A stretch of DNA of 59,229 nucleotides from an uncultured Opitutales bacterium (GTDB taxonomy: Bacteria; Verrucomicrobiota; Verrucomicrobiia; Opitutales; Seribacteraceae). The notes beneath the pieces were generated by a model. That model was not told the DNA's origin. It saw only the letters and a program-made list of their open reading frames with translations, and did not search any database. Below are positions 54,823 through 59,229 of this stretch, piece by piece. The position numbers were made by a program, and so were the translations under genes. Location: NCBI GenBank assembly GCA_905478775.1, contig CAJQKB010000133.1, positions 1-59,229 of the forward strand, written 5' to 3'. Each line of letters opens with the position of its first letter. Positions within the stretch are counted from its first letter, which is position 1.

Positions 54823-57128
54823 ATTTCTTATCCGTTTCAATGAGGGGATGTACCTGTGCATTTCTTTTCTTTTTTGCATTCACTAATGTCGGGGCGGTTT
54901 CTTTTCGCCTCTCTTCTCCGGAGGTAATTAAGGCCAGCTGGAATGCACGGACTTTTCTTTGTGAGGATTTGAATGCGGACGGTCTTAACGACCTCCTCTT
55001 TTTTAATCTAGACCGTTCGCGAATTGAAATTCTCTACCGTACTGCGAACGGAAAAACTCCTCCCCGAGTTAGCCCAGTTCAGGCGGATCGTTGGAATCCC
55101 GACTTGGAGGATGCTCCTTATAAAAAGGAATATATTTTTGTACCTGAAAAAATAACTGTATTGGCAGTAGGTGATCTCAATGGGGATGGTCTACTAGATG
55201 TGATCCAGGGTAGTCCTGAAAACGGTGTGCAAGTTTATTTCCGTACCGAAAATTTAAAGTGGGAAGATCCCTATGAGGTAGAATCTGGAAAGCTCCGTTC
55301 TGGTATGTTTTCGATCAAGATTAAAAACGGAAAAGAGCCAGGTCGTTCTACACTTTATCTTTTCACTGAACCGGGACTTGAAGTCATTAATTTTAAAAAA
55401 GGCGAACCAAAATACCCTTCAAAACTTTTTCGGGAAGGAAGTAAAAGTGCACGCGGACTGCATTTGGCCGACTTCGACCACGATGGAGTGGATGACTGGC
55501 TTTACTTAGACCCCACAAAGGAAAGGTCCATTCGTGTGCGCTACGGAGTAAAGGACGGCTATGGCCCCGAGCATTCTTTTGATCTTTCTCTTCTTTCCTT
55601 TAATCCAGTCGACCATTTCCAAGGGAATAAAGAATCTAAATTCGTGGGTATCGACCGGACATCCAGTGAAGTCACCGTCTTTTCGATTAGCCCACAAGAG
55701 GGCGAGGCTGACTTCTCTGATTATGGTGCGGTGAGTCATGACCTTTTTCCCGGGGATGAAAAAAAAGCCGCCTGGGTAATGGAAGATTTTAATTCTGATG
55801 GGAATGTCGACCTGATTGCAGCTTCTCCCAAACTCGGTGAATTCCTTTTTTTACCTGGTGGCACAAACGAGCAGTTTGGTTTACCTCAAAAAAATCCTTC
55901 CCTAAAGGGAATAAGCTCACTTTCGGCCTGCCGGTTTTCTTCCACCAAAAATCCAGGGCTTCTTATTTTGAGTCCGGAAGAGAAAATTGTCGGACTCTCA
56001 GAATTCACAGATAACAAAAGATTTTCTTTTCCCGTTCCTCTTTCCGTGGACGGCGATGCAATTCTCTCCCACTGTTCTGACCTAGATGGAAATGATCGTG
56101 ATGAGATTTTGATCGTGGTCGAGAAAAGATCAGATTTTGTTCTACAAATATGGTCAAAGGAAAATGGAAAGGATTATCAAGTCTCGTCGGAGATTGAACT
56201 GGATGAATGGAAACGCGAACCATCCGCTATCTTTCCCTGTTATTTAAACGAAGATGATCACATCGACCTGGTATTATTGTCCGATCGAGAAGCGGGTCAA
56301 CTTCTGCTCAATAACGGGAAGGGTAAGCTTGAATTAGTGGGAATGGATTCAGCCATTCGTAAGAGTGTGCTTTTTGGAAAAAATCGTTCTCATATAGGCA
56401 GTGGGGAGGTCAATGGCGATCAATCTCCTGAATTGCTTATTGCCGGCGAGGGGATGGTACGTGCACTCAAGTGGAGGGACGGAAATCTGCAAGTGATCGA
56501 ACAATTCAACTCAGTTGATCCAAAGGCTGAACTTGCGTGCCCAATTTTACATGATATCGACGGGGACGGGGAAAAGGAATTGGCTTATTATTCTGGTGAA
56601 AATTGGGTAATTTTAAAGAGACTATCAGATGGAGTTTTTGAAAAGTCTGAAGAAATTGAGGAGGAAACACGTTCCCCTTTGGTTGTCTATTCATTCCCAT
56701 CAAAAAATAAAAAAGGTTTTTACTCATTAAGTACAAGTGGGATTGATGTAATTGGGCAATCACTATCGAATCAGGAATGTCACTTGGAGGTTCATTCGCG
56801 TTATCTGACCGATCTTCCTAAAATTATTCATGGCGGAGTAGATTGGGGAGATTTTAATAATGATGGGAACCTCGACTTGTTATGTATGGACGGTCGGAAG
56901 AATGTGCTCGAGTTTTTGTCTTTTTCCGAGAAAGAAAAAGATTGGGAGAGCGTGCTTCACTTTCAGGTTTTCGAAAAAGACCTTCACTATCGCGGTAAAA
57001 AGGGGGGTGTGAACGAGCCCCGTGATGGATTGATTGCGGACTTGGATGGAGACGGGCGAGATGATCTGGTTCTCTTAGTTCACGATCGTTTTCTGTGTTA
57101 TTATCAAAGCAAGGAAGCTGGAAATTGA
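54819..57128 (+). CDS. Exported FG-GAP/VCBS-repeat beta-propeller protein
   Basis: A 769-residue protein with a signal peptide (CTCAFLFFFAFTNVGA). At least eight FG-GAP/VCBS calcium-loop motifs are visible, near residues 49 (DLNADGLND), 118 (DLNGDGLLD), 219 (DFDHDGVDD), 322 (DFNSDGNVD), 421 (DLDGNDRDE), 577 (DIDGDGEKE), 677 (DFNNDGNLD) and 741 (DLDGDGRDD). These predict one or two integrin-like beta-propellers stabilised by Ca2+. It is probably an envelope or extracellular binding protein. It is translationally coupled at both ends (ATGA upstream, TTGA downstream). Confidence 0.87.
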   Translation: MNFLSVSMRGCTCAFLFFFAFTNVGAVSFRLSSPEVIKASWNARTFLCEDLNADGLNDLLFFNLDRSRIEILYRTANGKTPPRVSPVQADRWNPDLEDAPYKKEYIFVPEKITVLAVGDLNGDGLLDVIQGSPENGVQVYFRTENLKWEDPYEVESGKLRSGMFSIKIKNGKEPGRSTLYLFTEPGLEVINFKKGEPKYPSKLFREGSKSARGLHLADFDHDGVDDWLYLDPTKERSIRVRYGVKDGYGPEHSFDLSLLSFNPVDHFQGNKESKFVGIDRTSSEVTVFSISPQEGEADFSDYGAVSHDLFPGDEKKAAWVMEDFNSDGNVDLIAASPKLGEFLFLPGGTNEQFGLPQKNPSLKGISSLSACRFSSTKNPGLLILSPEEKIVGLSEFTDNKRFSFPVPLSVDGDAILSHCSDLDGNDRDEILIVVEKRSDFVLQIWSKENGKDYQVSSEIELDEWKREPSAIFPCYLNEDDHIDLVLLSDREAGQLLLNNGKGKLELVGMDSAIRKSVLFGKNRSHIGSGEVNGDQSPELLIAGEGMVRALKWRDGNLQVIEQFNSVDPKAELACPILHDIDGDGEKELAYYSGENWVILKRLSDGVFEKSEEIEEETRSPLVVYSFPSKNKKGFYSLSTSGIDVIGQSLSNQECHLEVHSRYLTDLPKIIHGGVDWGDFNNDGNLDLLCMDGRKNVLEFLSFSEKEKDWESVLHFQVFEKDLHYRGKKGGVNEPRDGLIADLDGDGRDDLVLLVHDRFLCYYQSKEAGN

Positions 57129-57910
57129 AAATTCTTATTTTAGGAGATATTGTTGGAAGGCCGGGGAGGAAATTTTTGAATGATCAGTTGGCCGGATATA
57201 AAAAAGACAATCAAATTGATCTTATCATTGCCAACGGTGAAAATGCGGCGGGTGGTGCAGGCATCACAGCAAAGACCGCAACGGAAATTCTTGGATCGGG
57301 GGTAAATGCAATCACACTTGGAGATCATGTTTGGGATCAAATGAATTTTAATCGCGAGATCGATCAATTGGATAGAGTTTGTCGTCCGGCAAATTTGCCT
57401 TCTTCTAATCCTGGTCGGGATCGACTCGTTATTTCTGTTAATAATCAACGGATTGGTTTGTTCACCGTACTGGGTAGAACCTTTATGGGACCAAAAGTCA
57501 GTTGTCCTTTCCAAACGGCAGGTCGCTTGGTTGAAGAAATGAAGGCCGATACAGATGCAATCATTGTTGAAATTCATGCCGAAACGACTTCCGAAAAAGA
57601 AGCAATGGGATGGCACCTCGATGGAAAAGTAAGTCTAGTCTTTGGTACCCATACTCATGTTCCGACCGCGGATGGAAGAATTTTAAAAGGGGGTACTGCT
57701 TATCAATCTGATATAGGAATGACTGGGCCAAGAGAATCGGTCTTGGGCCGGGATATTGAGGCGTGCCTCGGAAGGTTTATAGATGGAATGCCCAGGAAGT
57801 GTCCAGTCGCAGATGGCGATGTTGGGATGCAGGGTTGCTTGGTAGAACTGGATATGGACCGCGGATTTCCCCGTTCAATTGAAATCGTTAATTACCGGGT
57901 TGTAATTTAA
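57125..57910 (+). CDS. YmdB-family metallophosphoesterase
   Basis: Cytosolic two-metal phosphoesterase; characterised members hydrolyse 2',3'-cyclic AMP and affect biofilm or RNA turnover. The metal ligands are visible: Asp8 (ILGDIVGRPGR), Glu39-Asn40 (ANGENAAGGAGIT), His68 (LGDHVWD), a His in EIHAETTSEKEAMGWHLDG and the paired His in GTHTHVPTAD. I set the start at a TTG at 57125 overlapping the previous stop as TTGA, preceded by AAGGAAG; it yields the standard N terminus. The 261-residue length is normal. It is the only non-secreted product of this four-gene set. Confidence 0.9.
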   Translation: MKILILGDIVGRPGRKFLNDQLAGYKKDNQIDLIIANGENAAGGAGITAKTATEILGSGVNAITLGDHVWDQMNFNREIDQLDRVCRPANLPSSNPGRDRLVISVNNQRIGLFTVLGRTFMGPKVSCPFQTAGRLVEEMKADTDAIIVEIHAETTSEKEAMGWHLDGKVSLVFGTHTHVPTADGRILKGGTAYQSDIGMTGPRESVLGRDIEACLGRFIDGMPRKCPVADGDVGMQGCLVELDMDRGFPRSIEIVNYRVVI

Positions 57911-57936
57911 GTACCGAGCTTTTTGCGGTCTGGAAA

Positions 57937-58524
57937 TTATTCATCCTGCGGCGCAGCAAAAGGATCTGGTTCACTAATTAAGTTACTTTTTTCTTCCTTT
58001 TCCGATTCGCTCGGTTTCACGCTGTCCTGTTGAATCTTTTCTACATCTGTTGGTGGAATAAATCGGTCCAAGTTTTTGTAAACCAGAAACCCGACCACAC
58101 TTAGGGTCGATAGAAATACAAGAATAGCAACTAAAACCATCAGCTTTCCCACTATTCCCATTCCTGCCTTTCCGCCCTTTTTTTCTTCAAAAGACTGAGA
58201 CGAGGAAATTACGCTTTTAGCTGGGCTACTCCTTGGATTGATCTTTTTCGAGTTAGCCGGACTTGCATGGTTGGTGATATTTTTAAGTGCAGAACCATCC
58301 TCAATATTATCCTTCTCAGGAGCCAACGAGGGTAGGGGAGTTTTATTTATTTGTGACCACTCGGGAAGTTGTTTTAACGGTACCCATCCGGATACTCCCT
58401 GATGCCAAGAAAGGTCGTCGGGTTTGAATTCTCCACTACCTACTCTTTTTGCAGCCTCTTCTAAAGACAAGGGACCATGGTCCACCCCATTGGAGGTGAC
58501 ATATAAAGTAAGGGAGGGATTCAT
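57937..58524 (-). CDS. GYF_2-domain membrane protein
   Basis: The N-terminal 55 residues fit the GYF_2/DUF4339 domain (LYVTSNGVDHGPLSLEEAAK followed by WHQGVSGWVPLKQLPEW), a small peptide-binding module common in Planctomycetes and Verrucomicrobia. A Ser/Pro-rich linker leads to one transmembrane helix (VLVAILVFLSTLSVVGFLVY, about residues 129-149) and a short acidic tail. The GYF domain probably faces the cytosol. The gene lies 11 bases after sodN on the same strand, so the two are probably co-transcribed. Length is 195 residues. Confidence 0.85.
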   Translation of the reverse strand: MNPSLTLYVTSNGVDHGPLSLEEAAKRVGSGEFKPDDLSWHQGVSGWVPLKQLPEWSQINKTPLPSLAPEKDNIEDGSALKNITNHASPANSKKINPRSSPAKSVISSSQSFEEKKGGKAGMGIVGKLMVLVAILVFLSTLSVVGFLVYKNLDRFIPPTDVEKIQQDSVKPSESEKEEKSNLISEPDPFAAPQDE

Positions 58525-58535
58525 TGTATTTTACT

Positions 58536-58982
58536 CTACTTCTTTTTTCCTTCGTAGGCTTTATGAAAAGATAAGATAGATGCTTTAAGTGAAGCTGAAG
58601 ACTGCGGATCAATTGTTTGTTTACATTTCATTGCCGCTACTATTACCGAATGTGCCTTGCTTAACTTTTCTTGATATTTCGGATCGGAAGCCTTAATCCG
58701 CTGAGCCATAAAATAATCCGCAATTGTATTCTGTATGGCAGTTGCGTGTGCCTCCTTAGTCGTAATCCAACGGGTTAACTGATTCTGAGATTGAGGATCT
58801 TTTTTTCCGGAAAGCTCATTGATTACCTTTGATGCCTTCTCAATAGTCGATTGATCCTCGAGCATTTGTTCAAAACGATTTTGATCACCATAAATTCCAC
58901 AAGGTACTTGGCAATGCCCTCGCACATAATGAGAAGTAATTGCGGAGAAAAATAGTAAAAGAGAGAAATTTAGTTTCTTCAT
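58536..58982 (-). CDS. sodN: Nickel superoxide dismutase, exported
   Basis: Converts superoxide to oxygen and hydrogen peroxide using a nickel bound by an N-terminal hook. The hook HCQVPCGIY is intact: His23, Cys24 and Cys28 supply the nickel ligands after maturation and Tyr31 is the conserved active-site tyrosine. It is preceded by a Sec-type signal peptide (LNFSLLLFFSAIT) and a possible signal-peptidase site VRG before His23, which would expose the required N-terminal histidine. The remaining helices fit the four-helix bundle. Length is 148 residues, about 126 after cleavage. Location is probably periplasmic. Confidence 0.93.
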   Translation of the reverse strand: MKKLNFSLLLFFSAITSHYVRGHCQVPCGIYGDQNRFEQMLEDQSTIEKASKVINELSGKKDPQSQNQLTRWITTKEAHATAIQNTIADYFMAQRIKASDPKYQEKLSKAHSVIVAAMKCKQTIDPQSSASLKASILSFHKAYEGKKK

Positions 58983-58994
58983 AGTTTATTGTGG

Positions 58995-59023
58995 GTTTTA
59001 GTATTATTAAAATTAAACATCAA
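58995..59023 (-). promoter_or_regulatory. Possible sodN promoter
   Basis: On the minus strand, TTGATG (59018-59023) and TAAAAC (58995-59000) are 17 bases apart, about 12 bases before the sodN start codon. Each hexamer matches the consensus at four of six positions, so this is tentative. Confidence 0.28.
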
Positions 59024-59189
59024 AATACCAGGCTTGGGTTCTGCCAAGCAAAACTAACTACTATTATTCAATTTATTTCAGTATTTAAGTCGATCGAAGA
59101 AAAAATGAAGTCTTTGAACTTGCGAATTTATCGAATTTTGAAGTATAAGCTAATTCATATTTAAGCATCTTTGTGTGCTTAATTAGTGT

Positions 59190-59229
59190 GCGGGAGTAGC
59201 TCAGCTGGATAGAGCATCGGTCTTCTAAA
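59190..59229 (+). tRNA. tRNA-Arg (TCT anticodon), cut by the window end
   Basis: The 5' half of a tRNA: acceptor GCGGGAG, T8, D arm GCTCAGCTGGATAGAGC, then the anticodon stem TCGGT and loop CTTCTAA (anticodon TCT). The sequence stops just after the loop, so the 3' half lies outside. A 7-bp inverted repeat (TTAAGCA/TGCTTAA, 59161-59182) precedes it. Confidence 0.88.

Overview
The window is a chromosomal segment of a Gram-negative bacterium, most likely a member of the Verrucomicrobiota (possibly Opitutae-like; the rank below phylum is a guess). The evidence is a lipid A pathway with an LpxC-FabZ fusion, a small protein of a family I recall as restricted to Verrucomicrobia and Planctomycetes (24212-24619), many secreted proteins, a nickel superoxide dismutase and a moderate A+T bias. 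No phage, insertion sequence, CRISPR array or rRNA was seen.

Layout. 1-2106 is the 3' part of a Na+/H+ antiporter with a cyclic-nucleotide-binding domain, followed by a tRNA-Ser on the minus strand. 2396-16056 is a complex I operon in the order nuoB-C-D-E-F-G-H-I-J-K-L-M-N, tightly packed but without nuoA. After a minus-strand tRNA-Leu comes a 5.8 kb gene for a giant exported coiled-coil protein (16304-22123), which converges on a secreted Sel1-repeat protein. 23976-27707 holds small proteins of unknown role (zinc ribbon with membrane anchor, lineage-restricted protein, arm/HTH protein, RHH-like protein) around fructose-bisphosphate aldolase and transaldolase. A YyaL-like thioredoxin-fold protein diverges from mutL, and then come a lipoprotein aldose epimerase, glycogen phosphorylase and a DUF3108 protein.

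36341-40759 contains a LysR regulator divergent from yggS, followed by a SirB1-type protein, aroE and a prepilin peptidase. Pyruvate carboxylase, a secreted leucine-rich-repeat protein, lpxC-fabZ and lpxA follow. 48281-50538 carries a DUF971 protein, an acidic disordered protein, ribosomal protein L33 and an Mrp-type P-loop ATPase. 50691-57910 encodes envelope proteins (TolB-like propeller, trypsin-like protease, a DUF3352-like protein, an FG-GAP/VCBS protein) ending in a YmdB-type phosphoesterase. The window ends with a minus-strand pair, a GYF-domain membrane protein and an exported Ni-SOD, and the first half of a tRNA-Arg.

Together the genes describe respiration (complex I), central carbon metabolism and anaplerosis (Fba, Tal, GlgP, GalM, Pyc), outer-membrane lipid A synthesis and an expanded envelope proteome. 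Most of the window is housekeeping. The less ordinary points are the antiporter architecture, the missing nuoA, the giant coiled-coil protein, the arm/HTH protein, loss of the endonuclease motif in MutL, the CxxC-less Mrp, the LRR protein with inserted calcium-loop-like motifs, and the Ni-SOD whose nickel hook would be exposed by an ordinary signal peptidase. All assignments rest on reading motifs by eye; no database search was possible.
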